A stretch of DNA of 8,321 nucleotides from Planctomycetota bacterium (GTDB lineage Bacteria > Planctomycetota > Brocadiia > SM23-32), in contig JAGXLK010000076.1 of NCBI GenBank assembly GCA_018334735.1, forward strand, positions 1 to 8,321, given 5' to 3'. Below are positions 1-6,611 of this stretch, one piece after another (within the stretch, counting starts at the first letter, position 1; every line of letters begins with the position of its first letter). A model generated the notes under the pieces. The model saw nothing but the letters and a program-made list of their open reading frames with translations, was not told the origin of the DNA and ran no database searches. The position numbers and the translations under genes were made by a program.

Positions 1-199
1 AATTTGAACCGACTATTGCCAAATTGCACGCGGCTTGTTTACTGGATACCGTTGAAAGCGCTTCTACACCAAAAAATCCGGGCCATGGGGCTTGTTGTAC
101 GCACTGTGTACTCGCGCGTCTGAGAAAACAAAAAAAGAAATTTACCCGACCAGCGTGCAGATCGGATGTGCTTGCCGTAATCTCTCAAGGTTGGTCCTG
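1..199. other. Gene-poor left edge, downstream of the minus-strand operon
   Basis: No gene can be supported here. Two plus-strand frames are open from the window edge: one stops at 121-123, the other runs on into the antisense of the first oxidoreductase. Neither shows a recognisable motif or a Shine-Dalgarno site. Read on the minus strand, a T-rich stretch (complement of about 125-141) lies 60-75 nt past the operon's stop codon, preceded by only a weak 4-bp stem (CCGA/TCGG, about 153-172). It might act as a poor intrinsic terminator, but the stem is too short to call one. Confidence 0.3.
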
Positions 200-1177
200 T
201 CAGGGGCTTTCATACATAACTTCAAAGGGTTCCCCGTTTATGGCTGAGGCCGCGATGGCCTCATACAGAACCATACTCTTGTAGCTTTCATAAATATTAG
301 AACGCGTCGTCCGCTGTTCCTGAATGGCGTCCATAAAATCGGCCAGTTCGGCCCGGTGTCCGGTCTCGTTGCCGCTATCGCCGCCGCTGACAAACGTCGG
401 TGGTTCCCGCCATTCGACCGGTTGACCGTCCTCGGTTATGCGCCAGGTGGAAGAATTATGCACCGTCATGAAATTACCCCCCTCCGCCGTGATCTCGACC
501 TCTTCGGTGGGCACGGAAAAAGACCGCCCGCAGTTCAGGTTCAGACTTCCCACGGAACCGTTCTCAAACTTCAGGCTGACGGCGTACGCATCCCGCCCAC
601 GGGCGTAGGCAAACACCTTCGCCACGTCGCCGAAGAGGAAACCCACCAGGTCAATAATGTGAATGGCGAAATCCAGCAGAAACAGGGTCCGCGGAGAATC
701 GTTCGCGTATTGCGCAGAAGCGTAGTCGATGGAAATGCAGTACAACTGCTCGGGATCGAATTGCTCAATCCAATCTCTGGCGCGTGCATACGCATTGCTG
801 TAGCGTTTTTTGAAGGCGGTGGTGCACAGCACGCCGGTCTCATCGGCAACCCGCGCAACCTCCAGTGCCGCGGAGGCGCTGGCGGCGGGTGGTTTCTCAG
901 TGTAGACCGGAAATCCCATTCTCATTACCCGTGGTGCCAGCTCAGCATGTTGTTCCGGTCCGATACAGATGATCACTCCATCTGGATTTTCGGTCTCCAG
1001 CATGATCTCCATATCCTGGTACGGCTCACCGCCAAAACGACGTGAATTTTGCCGCGCTTTATCCATATCCAGATCACACACGCCCACGAGCTGGGCCCCG
1101 ACGGACCCAAGATAGGGATAAATTCGACGGGTGGATAGGTTGCCTGCCCCAACGACGGCTATTTTCGGATCGTTCAT
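200..1177 (-). CDS. Gfo/Idh/MocA family NAD(P)-dependent oxidoreductase (B), 325 aa
   Basis: Likely cytoplasmic dehydrogenase that oxidises or reduces a sugar, inositol or keto-sugar with NAD(H). Seen: an N-terminal Rossmann fold (residues 5-35) with nucleotide loop VVGAGNLS (8-15); an Asp at the end of the second strand (VGVCD, D35), which in this fold favours NAD over NADP; the family EKPP motif at 94-97 with the usual catalytic Lys95; and LDFAIHIID (168-176), matching the family's DxxxHxxD segment with H173 and D176. The length is usual for the family. The ATG at 1177 is preferred over an in-frame ATG 14 codons earlier because GGAGGT lies 6 nt upstream and the earlier start would run into the isomerase gene. 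It is the last gene of the operon, 4 nt after the isomerase stop. The fold assignment is firm; the substrate cannot be read from sequence. Confidence 0.93.
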   Translation of the reverse strand: MNDPKIAVVGAGNLSTRRIYPYLGSVGAQLVGVCDLDMDKARQNSRRFGGEPYQDMEIMLETENPDGVIICIGPEQHAELAPRVMRMGFPVYTEKPPAASASAALEVARVADETGVLCTTAFKKRYSNAYARARDWIEQFDPEQLYCISIDYASAQYANDSPRTLFLLDFAIHIIDLVGFLFGDVAKVFAYARGRDAYAVSLKFENGSVGSLNLNCGRSFSVPTEEVEITAEGGNFMTVHNSSTWRITEDGQPVEWREPPTFVSGGDSGNETGHRAELADFMDAIQEQRTTRSNIYESYKSMVLYEAIAASAINGEPFEVMYESP

Positions 1178-1181
1178 GTGA

Positions 1182-1934
1182 TTACCTCCGGCAATGCTGG
1201 CGCATGTAACGATATGCATCCGAAAGATACGTCAACGTATTCTCCTCGTCCTCCACTTCCATCTCCACGACGTAATATCCCCCATAGTCTTCCGAATCCA
1301 TGCGCTCGAAAAGGCCCGGCAGATCAATCTCACCTCCCCCGAAAGGGACGGATTGTTGACCGATCTGATCTTTTATGTGCACGAGCGCAATACCATCGCC
1401 CAGATATTCGGCAGCATCCAACCAGTGCACGCCCGCCGAATGGAAATGTCCAACCTCCAGCAAAGCGCGCATTCGTGGGTCATCGATCCCCTCCCACACT
1501 TCTTTAACGTCCTCCAGCGAAGTGAGCGGCGTGCCGAAGTGGTTCTGGATAACGGGGGTAATATCGAGTTCCTCGATTGCATCGAGAAAGGACGGGGCGG
1601 CTTCGATATAGGTCGACCGCGCATCGGCTTTGTAAAGCACAATCTCGGCACCGATGGCTTCTGCGAAACGGGCGGCCTCAACGGCCTCAGCCAGGGAATC
1701 CCGCATATCATCTCCCTGCATGGGGGGAAGATGCAAGGAGATAAAATTCATCCCGTATTCCTTCCCCTTTTCGAGATATCGGGCCGGATTCGAATGGTAA
1801 TCAAAGGCGCTGTTCGCCCAGCCGGTGAACACCTCGAAGTTTTCGTATCCGATCGAAGAATATGCCTCCAGCACGGCATCCAGATCCATCTCCGGATTGG
1901 AACAGGGGCTGACGGCAATTTGTGATATCTCCAT
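1182..1934 (-). CDS. Sugar phosphate isomerase/epimerase-like TIM barrel (xylose isomerase-like, AP endonuclease 2 fold), 250 aa
   Basis: Predicted cytoplasmic metal-dependent isomerase, epimerase or lyase acting on a sugar or keto-sugar, of the IolE/hydroxypyruvate-isomerase-like superfamily. Seen: FEVF (33-36), SLHLP (66-70), QNHFG (130-134), EVGHFHSAG (160-168), HIKD (186-189), FGGGEIDLPGLFE (198-210) and YVVEME (221-226). These fall at the barrel strand ends where this family places its metal-binding and catalytic Glu, His and Asp residues. The full length of 250 aa is normal. The ATG at 1934 is preferred because AAGGAG lies 7 nt upstream; an ATG 35 codons earlier would add a basic, unrelated leader. 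It sits between two Gfo/Idh/MocA genes, an arrangement typical of keto-sugar or inositol catabolism. C-glycoside deglycosidase subunits share this fold, so a lyase role is possible. Confidence 0.9.
   Translation of the reverse strand: MEISQIAVSPCSNPEMDLDAVLEAYSSIGYENFEVFTGWANSAFDYHSNPARYLEKGKEYGMNFISLHLPPMQGDDMRDSLAEAVEAARFAEAIGAEIVLYKADARSTYIEAAPSFLDAIEELDITPVIQNHFGTPLTSLEDVKEVWEGIDDPRMRALLEVGHFHSAGVHWLDAAEYLGDGIALVHIKDQIGQQSVPFGGGEIDLPGLFERMDSEDYGGYYVVEMEVEDEENTLTYLSDAYRYMRQHCRR
1184..1189 (-). promoter_or_regulatory. Shine-Dalgarno of oxidoreductase B, overlapping the upstream stop
   Basis: GGAGGT on the minus strand, 6 nt before the ATG at 1177. It shares one base with the TAA stop of the isomerase gene (1182-1184). 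This arrangement suits translational coupling and fixes the start of the downstream gene. Confidence 0.8.
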
Positions 1935-2073
1935 AGTTATTCTCCTTTGGCTTTGCGTTGCGCAGAGGCGAAAGCAATCACCAGAACCGCATCTCGATCG
2001 CCGCTGGCCCAACACCAGGCCCGGCCCGGTAAAATCCATTCCTGGGCGACGACTCCCGTCTCATTGTACTACC

Positions 2074-3183
2074 TCACCCGTTGCGATCGAGTTTTACAGG
2101 CTGGCCAGGACCTTTAGCAAACGCTTCAAAAATTCGTGTGATCTGCCATGCCTCTCTAAGAGTCCCCTTTTCGGGGGACCGATCATCCAGTATAGATCGG
2201 GCAAATTCATTGATTTCGTTGTAATAGCCAAGCAGAAACAGGCCCTTGTTGTAAAGCTGTCCCAGGGAGAATTCGGGTTCCCACAGGGCGGACACATCGT
2301 TCGCATTGCCGGAATAGTAACTTGGAGTGGCCCCATACGTAAGATTCGGAGGTGTGCGATGCAGGGTAACCCGCACACCATTTTCAACGGTGATATGCCC
2401 GCCGGTATCGGATACGATGGTGGTCCGTTCCATTCCCCCATTGCTGGAGGCGCCCCGGGTCAGAGCAATCGATGCAACGGCGCCCGTTTGATAGCGGAAA
2501 CTCGCCAGCCCACCTCCGGCATCGCTTCGTTCGTAATATAGTGTTGTGGGCATCCCAAGAAGAAAAACGAGGAGAGAAACAGGATGACACAGATGGTCGA
2601 GAAAACCCCGCACGGCGTTTGATTGCTCTTCGTCAAAGTATTTCCTGAACTCACTGCGCGTGGGCACATACTGCGGATACCGCAGGAGAGCCATCTGGGG
2701 AAAACCAAAATCGGGACCATCCATAAGTTCCTTCGCTTTTTCGTTGGCGGGGAAAAACATCTTCTTGAATCCCACCAACACGTTTTTACCCGCGGAATCG
2801 GCAGCCTTCTGCATTCGTTGTATGTCTTCGCACGTGGCCGCCGGGGGTTTCTCGATCCATACATGGCAGCCGGAGTCCAGACACTCCACGGCGAGGTCAG
2901 GATACAACGGCCGCCCCTTTTCGTCATAACCGGTACAGATGAATACGGCGTCCAGTTCCTCCTGCTCCAGCATGTGCCAATGATCCCCGTAGGAGGCGTC
3001 CGCCCCGAACTGTTCGGCGTACCGTTTCGCCTTCTCTGCATCGAGGTCACAGGTGGCGACAAGGTCTACGGGGGCGAACGAAAATACAGGGTACAGATTC
3101 CGAAACGAATGCGAACCGCATCCGATGAAACCGGCCCGGATCCGGGGTTCATCCGTGACGTTTCCGTGAAAATCAATATTCAT
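2074..3183 (-). CDS. Gfo/Idh/MocA family NAD(P)-dependent oxidoreductase (A), 369 aa
   Basis: First intact gene of the operon and a second sugar or polyol dehydrogenase of the same superfamily as the gene at 200-1177, but clearly a different subfamily. Seen: a Rossmann strand and loop AGFIGCGSHS (17-26); an acidic strand end (ATCDLD, D46) favouring NAD; FICTG (81-85); EKPPAA (111-116) with the expected catalytic Lys112; GFKKMFFPAN (138-147); and a DHLCH segment (196-200) where the family places its catalytic His. The ATG at 3183 has GGAGGG 10 nt upstream; an in-frame ATG 13 codons earlier has none and is less likely. A 139-nt gap separates it from the isomerase gene. Both dehydrogenases carry GFKK- or AFKK-like residues after the EKPP helix, suggesting related substrates. 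The substrate itself is unknown. Confidence 0.93.
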   Translation of the reverse strand: MNIDFHGNVTDEPRIRAGFIGCGSHSFRNLYPVFSFAPVDLVATCDLDAEKAKRYAEQFGADASYGDHWHMLEQEELDAVFICTGYDEKGRPLYPDLAVECLDSGCHVWIEKPPAATCEDIQRMQKAADSAGKNVLVGFKKMFFPANEKAKELMDGPDFGFPQMALLRYPQYVPTRSEFRKYFDEEQSNAVRGFLDHLCHPVSLLVFLLGMPTTLYYERSDAGGGLASFRYQTGAVASIALTRGASSNGGMERTTIVSDTGGHITVENGVRVTLHRTPPNLTYGATPSYYSGNANDVSALWEPEFSLGQLYNKGLFLLGYYNEINEFARSILDDRSPEKGTLREAWQITRIFEAFAKGPGQPVKLDRNG

Positions 3184-3218
3184 GTCGCGTTTTCCCTCCA
3201 GTGGAAAAGCGGATCTGT

Positions 3219-3395
3219 TCAATGCACACAGGCAGCATAACGCAAAAAACCAGGACCTCCCGAAACCTCAACCCCCTTCCTGACATCTTCGAATGCCGAT
3301 ATCAAAGAACCATCTACGTTTACTGCTTTCTGGGGAGGTATTTCAACCGCATTGCCGGCCCGTGTCAAAACACCCGGTCGGTAGAGAACATGCAT
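3219..3395 (-). pseudogene. Orphan 3' reading frame, probable remnant of a lost upstream operon gene
   Basis: A 58-codon frame that I do not recognise, ending in TGA 35 nt before the start of oxidoreductase A. Codons are strongly of the purine-first type (for example GCC GGC AAT GCG GTT GAA ATA), as in genuine coding DNA, and the peptide looks like a beta-rich domain end (AGNAVEIPPQKAVNVDGS, then VEVSGGPGFLRY). Its possible ATG at 3395 has no Shine-Dalgarno and follows an in-frame stop directly. This fits the 3' tail of a gene truncated near 3395 better than a complete small gene. It may be what is left of an earlier first gene of the operon. The plus strand is also open here but reads less like protein. 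Confidence 0.35.
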
Positions 3396-3427
3396 CTAAT
3401 CGCCATCATATGAGATGTATGTCCTGA

Positions 3428-3627
3428 GCCTGGGATCCAGCGGCAGAGAATCGTGATGCCATCTACGCCGAGAAAACATACCACGCGCAGTACGATCCCA
3501 TGCGCTGCATTCGGACCGAACGGTATAAATACATCCGGATTTTCGAAGCGGTCACGCACGAACACTGTTGCCAGGACTGCATGGATCGGGAGATATACCT
3601 CGAGAACCTCCATCTCCGCGCCGTGGA
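3428..3627 (+). pseudogene. Sulfatase C-terminal remnant
   Basis: A plus-strand frame opening after a stop at 3425 contains NRDAIYAEKTYHAQYDPMRC followed by IRTERYKYIRIFE (about 3449-3553). The AEKTYH...YDPMRCIRTERYKYI pattern is characteristic of the C-terminal region of type I sulfatases, especially the N-sulfoglucosamine sulfohydrolase-like and arylsulfatase groups; these hydrolyse sulfate esters or sulfamates of glycans, usually outside the cytoplasm. The N-terminal catalytic domain with the formylglycine C/S-x-P-x-R motif is missing, there is no start or Shine-Dalgarno, and similarity fades after about 3553. The frame then runs into a dispersed hairpin repeat and stops at 3725-3727. It is clearly a decayed fragment, cut at its 5' side close to where the opposing orphan frame is also cut. 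Confidence 0.6.
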
Positions 3628-3685
3628 ACGACAACGGCAGGTCCGCCTCGGCGATGCGGGCCCACAGCTACTTCGCATTTCCGAA
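3628..3685 (+). repeat. Dispersed hairpin repeat, copy 1
   Basis: A 58-nt element matching 6612-6671. The core is CGGCAGGTCCGCCTCGGCGA then TGCGG, and the shared right part is GCATTTCCGAA. AGGTCCGC (3639-3646) faces GCGGGCCC (3656-3663) across a 9-nt loop; compared with copy 2 the right arm has two changes, giving one G-T pair and one mismatch. The core differs from copy 2 by two substitutions and one missing A. It resembles a REP-like extragenic palindrome. Confidence 0.7.
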
Positions 3686-3690
3686 CGTTT

Positions 3691-3793
3691 GTCCGCCTCA
3701 AGTCCAGTTTCGCCCGCTCAGTAGCGGGCTCAGCTGAACTCGAGTCTCAATCCCCGCGAGCGGACTGGACTTCAGCCGGAGGCTGGAGTTCAG
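3691..3793. repeat. Interlocking inverted-repeat cluster
   Basis: Three perfect stems are visible: GCCCGCT/AGCGGGC (3712-3718 with 3723-3729, loop CAGT), AAGTCCAGT/ACTGGACTT (3700-3708 with 3764-3772), and CTGAACTC/GAGTTCAG (3734-3741 with 3786-3793). The second and third overlap in order, so they cannot both form as simple nested hairpins; either they alternate or they form a pseudoknot. There is no T-tract, so this is not a standard terminator. Confidence 0.6.
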
Positions 3794-3818
3794 AACGCGG
3801 TCGGACGAACGCATCCAT

Positions 3819-3849
3819 TTGACAAACGAAGACCCATCGGCGGTAGGAT
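3819..3849 (+). promoter_or_regulatory. Candidate sigma-70-type promoter for the MFS gene
   Basis: A perfect -35 box TTGACA (3819-3824), a 19-nt spacer, and a -10-like TAGGAT (3844-3849, 4 of 6). Transcription would begin near 3856, inside the longest possible reading frame but upstream of the GTG at 3898, which agrees with the start chosen for the transporter. The spacer is longer than the optimal 17, so confidence is moderate. Confidence 0.4.
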
Positions 3850-3882
3850 GTGGCTTGTTTTGCAATATTTCAGCGTCCCGGC

Positions 3883-3889
3883 AAGGAAG
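3883..3889 (+). promoter_or_regulatory. Shine-Dalgarno deciding the MFS start
   Basis: AAGGAAG lies 8 nt before the GTG at 3898. The upstream in-frame GTG at 3850 has only a poorly spaced GGTAGGA and would precede the predicted transcription start. This site therefore favours 3898. Confidence 0.55.
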
Positions 3890-3897
3890 TCCATCCC

Positions 3898-5199
3898 GTG
3901 AATTCCCACCAGGAACCAGATCTCACCGAAAAACAGAAAAAGGCGGGGATGTTGCATGCCCATATCGGTCAGTCCACGGGATTGCTGGTCAGAAAATTCC
4001 TCGTGAGCACGTCCGTTGGTCCCCTATTCGTGAAAGCCATGGGCGGTTCCGATGTACAGGCGATGTTGCTGGGTGGTGTGGTCTGGGGGGGAACGCTTTT
4101 GCGCATTCCAATCTCCCTGAACATCCCGCAATCCAGGGGCAAGGATTTTATGCTCAAGCTGTGGGGAATCGCGGCGGTTCTTTACCTTCTGGCACTGGCC
4201 ATCCCCTCACTCATGGGAACGGGCACAATAACGGCCTGGTTCTTTCTTCTATTGGCTGTCGGTGGACTTTATTGCCAGCATGCGGGCACGACCTTCTGGT
4301 GGCCACTGCTTCACGATGTGGTGCCGGAGCAACAACGCGGGGAGTTTTTCGGCATATTGCGTACGATCTGGCAACTGGTGCTTTTCTGCGCCGTTTTAGC
4401 CGCAGGTCTTTTTCTCGGCGCCGACCCGCCTCTCTGGAAGTTTCAGGTCGTGCTTATAACTGCCATTGCGCTGATGGTCTGCCGCAACTTCTTCGTGGCT
4501 CGAATTCCAGAGCGCCAGAACTATTCCGCCGAGGTAGAAAAAGTCCACTGGAAAGTTTCTCTCAAACAAATCTTTAAGAATCGTCCCGCGATGTTTTTTT
4601 TCGCTTATTTTGCAATCTTCACCTTTTTTGTGAATTTCTTTCACCTGCCGGTCGTCCTGTATATGAACAATCGCCTCAATTTTTCGGTAAGTAACAACAC
4701 AATGATTTTTGGTTTCAAGATTCTCGGGATGGTTCTTGCCCTGTTTCTGGTGGGAAGAACCGTGGATAAAATTGGCACGAAACGGGTTTTTGTAGCGTCT
4801 CATCTTCTTTCGTGTATCGTGGCATTTGCGATCATCGTCATTGGTATTGGCGGCGGTTCCCATACCAAACCACTCATGATAGCCATTCTCGTTCTTTCCG
4901 GCACAACAGTCGCTTCCGCCGGCCTCGCCGCCACTGCCCAGGTTTTTCACCTCGCTCCCGTGGGAGGCCGGGCGCTGTTCATGAACAGTTTTGCCGTATG
5001 CCTCATGGCCGGCTATTCTCTCGCTCCAATTACAGCAGGCCTTATTATCGACCTGGCGCCCGACGGCTGGGCCCTCCAGCTCTGGAACTATGAATTCAGC
5101 ATTTACGAAACCCTTTTCGGTTTGTCCGGGATCATGCTCGTGCTCGGCCTGTTCCTTCTCAGAGGTGTCGACGATATGAAAGCTGAAGAAGAGATCTAA
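3898..5199 (+). CDS. MFS (major facilitator superfamily) transporter, 433 aa
   Basis: Inner-membrane secondary transporter; the substrate is unknown but is plausibly a sugar, glycoside or degradation product given the neighbours. Seen: about eleven to twelve hydrophobic segments, the clearest near residues 88-106, 112-128, 158-174, 182-198, 231-250, 268-285, 298-318, 326-346, 362-385 and 405-421. A loop motif GRTVDKIGTKRV (286-297) matches the MFS motif A pattern G-x-x-x-D-x-x-G-x-K/R-K/R at its usual place after the eighth helix, and VVPEQQRGEFFG (141-152) resembles the cytoplasmic loop before helix 5 in many bacterial MFS proteins. The first helix (about 35-48) is only weakly hydrophobic. 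The start is GTG at 3898; a longer version from GTG 3850 would add 16 residues. The toroid-like gene follows after 63 nt and probably shares its transcript. Confidence 0.85.
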   Translation: MNSHQEPDLTEKQKKAGMLHAHIGQSTGLLVRKFLVSTSVGPLFVKAMGGSDVQAMLLGGVVWGGTLLRIPISLNIPQSRGKDFMLKLWGIAAVLYLLALAIPSLMGTGTITAWFFLLLAVGGLYCQHAGTTFWWPLLHDVVPEQQRGEFFGILRTIWQLVLFCAVLAAGLFLGADPPLWKFQVVLITAIALMVCRNFFVARIPERQNYSAEVEKVHWKVSLKQIFKNRPAMFFFAYFAIFTFFVNFFHLPVVLYMNNRLNFSVSNNTMIFGFKILGMVLALFLVGRTVDKIGTKRVFVASHLLSCIVAFAIIVIGIGGGSHTKPLMIAILVLSGTTVASAGLAATAQVFHLAPVGGRALFMNSFAVCLMAGYSLAPITAGLIIDLAPDGWALQLWNYEFSIYETLFGLSGIMLVLGLFLLRGVDDMKAEEEI

Positions 5200-5262
5200 G
5201 AACTCTGCAACTGCGTCATTGTTTGCACAGCCAGCGTGCCTCCACAACCGCTTTAAGCATTA

Positions 5263-5523
5263 ATGAGAGATTCCCCTGTGAAAGCAGAAGATATACCAGA
5301 TTACGCAAAGAAGATTCGCCAGGACTGCGAACGGTGGGTCAAGAGTATGCGGTGTCCGAACAAACCGTTCGGTTATTTCCGCTACAGCGAGCATGCCTAC
5401 CACCCATGGTGTCTTTACGCTTCCAATCAAGCACTCGCGGTCTGGAACCGACTCGGGCTTGTCGATGAATTGAGCGAGGGACAGAGACAGCAGTGGGCAT
5501 CGGTTTTTTTTGGACCATTATGA
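5263..5523 (+). CDS. N-terminal part of a frameshifted alpha/alpha-toroid-like protein
   Basis: An 86-codon reading frame whose first 82 residues belong with the frame at 5510-6370. They contain aromatic-rich helices (FGYFRYSEHAYHPWCLYAS, then ALAVWNRLGL and QRQQWASVF). After a run of eight T (5504-5511) the frame reads four foreign residues and stops at 5521-5523. Taking away a single T joins it smoothly to the downstream frame (WASVF-LDHYDEEIGLF) and gives a 368-residue protein. The start is uncertain: ATG 5263 has no Shine-Dalgarno, while GTG 5278 has GAGAG about 7-8 nt upstream. I do not recognise a named family. It probably shares the MFS transcript (63-nt gap). Confidence 0.55.
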   Translation: MRDSPVKAEDIPDYAKKIRQDCERWVKSMRCPNKPFGYFRYSEHAYHPWCLYASNQALAVWNRLGLVDELSEGQRQQWASVFFGPL

Positions 5524-6370
5524 CGAAGAAATTGGCCTGTTTCTTTGCCCTCAACTGTACGGCGAAGAGTTCAAAGGTGACCCAACGGATCGGCGCGATC
5601 GCAGGAGGGCTGATGGCGCCGGTCCGTTCAAGAAACTGGCCGGCAAGGTTTATATGTTGATCGGTCAGGTCCCTCCAACACCGGATGAAGGCACCCTCGG
5701 GTTCGAAACGCCCCAACAGCTTGAGCAATTTTTTGACCAAAGGCATTCAGAGCAAAACCCGTACGGTTTTGGCTCGACGATAGGAGATTTTTTCCACAAG
5801 CGCACCCTCTGGCTTCGCGGGCAAAACCGACCGATCCACGAAGATCCATGGATTGAGTGGGCTTACGATTACGTTGAGCAGGTCCGCGATCCCCGAACAG
5901 GGCTGATGACAGGCAATTTGGACGATCCAGCCCTCCAGATGAATGGACTTTTCAAGTTGTCCTGTTCAAGTTTCTGGAATCATGATCGGCCCATCCCCCG
6001 GGCAAAAGATGTTGTGGACAGTGTATTGCAGCTCCTCGATCCCGAAAGAGGTTTCGGGGAGAACTGCGAAGATTACAATGCCACACTCCTGCTATGTCGG
6101 CTTTCCGATCAGGAAGATGGTTACCGGAAGGATGAAATTCTGGATGGCATTACAGGGCCGGTCATGAAACGCCTTGAGGCGCGCCGGCGCCCGGACGGCG
6201 GATTCAGCATGCACGTGGACCATTGTTTGACCCGTGTGAACGGATACGCGATCTGCGATCCGCTTCCGGAGAGTGATCAGTGCGGGACCGGGCAACAGCT
6301 CACAATCCTCAATGAACTTGAAGCCTTGGGCCAAGATCGTCCGGGCATCGGGCCGCTACGAGACCGATAG
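5510..6370 (+). CDS. C-terminal part of a frameshifted alpha/alpha-toroid-like protein, function unknown
   Basis: A 286-codon frame opening at a TTG inside the T-run; no ribosome-binding site precedes it, so it is the continuation of the gene starting at 5263. Seen: repeated aromatic/glycine turns between helix pairs, LDHYDEEIGLF, VRDPRTGLMTGNLDDP (followed by ALQMNGLFKL), LDPERGFGENCEDYN and RRRPDGGFSMHVDH. Repeats of this D-P-x-x-G-G/L-F type are typical of alpha/alpha-barrel (toroid) proteins such as the terpenoid cyclase/prenyltransferase-like group and some glycan-acting enzymes. No DxDD or other terpene-cyclase catalytic motif is visible, so a cyclase activity is not claimed. Conserved-looking acidic and His residues (ENCEDYN; HVDH) could be an active site. 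The end at 6370 overlaps a hairpin. Confidence 0.6.
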   Translation: MDHYDEEIGLFLCPQLYGEEFKGDPTDRRDRRRADGAGPFKKLAGKVYMLIGQVPPTPDEGTLGFETPQQLEQFFDQRHSEQNPYGFGSTIGDFFHKRTLWLRGQNRPIHEDPWIEWAYDYVEQVRDPRTGLMTGNLDDPALQMNGLFKLSCSSFWNHDRPIPRAKDVVDSVLQLLDPERGFGENCEDYNATLLLCRLSDQEDGYRKDEILDGITGPVMKRLEARRRPDGGFSMHVDHCLTRVNGYAICDPLPESDQCGTGQQLTILNELEALGQDRPGIGPLRDR

Positions 6371-6375
6371 CCCGG
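6341..6375 (+). repeat. Hairpin spanning the stop codon of the toroid-like gene
   Basis: CCGGGCATCGG (6341-6351) pairs with CCGATAGCCCGG (6364-6375), giving 11 base pairs with one bulged A and a 12-nt loop. The stop codon TAG (6368-6370) lies in the right arm. There is no following T-run, so it is at most a processing or stability hairpin, not a clear intrinsic terminator. Confidence 0.4.
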
Positions 6376-6466
6376 GCCTAAGTGGTCTTTGCACGTGTCT
6401 AAACCGTCTCGTGTAATTATCCCTACGTTTTGAGAGAGAAAGTTGTCGGTTCCGAAACCCATTCTC

Positions 6467-6483
6467 GTGGGCTGAAGGCCCAC
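6467..6483. repeat. Short intergenic hairpin GTGGGC-TGAAG-GCCCAC
   Basis: A perfect 6-bp stem with the 5-nt loop TGAAG. No T-run follows on either strand. It shares the pattern G-rich arm, CTGAA-type loop, C-rich arm with the hairpins at 6782-6798 and 6921-6939. Confidence 0.55.
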
Positions 6484-6568
6484 CTCAATCTGTCAGCATG
6501 AGAAAAAATATTGCTCTGTGAAAATGCTGGCGTGGAGACGTCGTCTGGCGGGAAAAACGGGGATTGAA

Positions 6569-6585
6569 AACAGGGGCGCCCTGTT
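6569..6585. repeat. Short intergenic hairpin AACAGGG-GCG-CCCTGTT
   Basis: A perfect 7-bp stem with a 3-nt loop, 27 nt upstream of copy 2 of the dispersed repeat. No terminator-type T-run follows. Confidence 0.55.
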
Positions 6586-6611
6586 GGTTTCCGCCCCGGA
6601 CAAAACGGCTA

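Noticed and set aside
356..1045. Long plus-strand frame of 229 codons
   Set aside because: It is antisense to oxidoreductase B, which has clear family motifs and a strong Shine-Dalgarno; the plus-strand reading has none.
2623..3240. Plus-strand frame of 205 codons
   Set aside because: Antisense shadow of oxidoreductase A, which carries the Rossmann and EKPP motifs.
4396..5247. Minus-strand frame of 283 codons
   Set aside because: Antisense to the MFS gene. Its His/Asn/Glu-rich content is what results from reading membrane-helix codons backwards.
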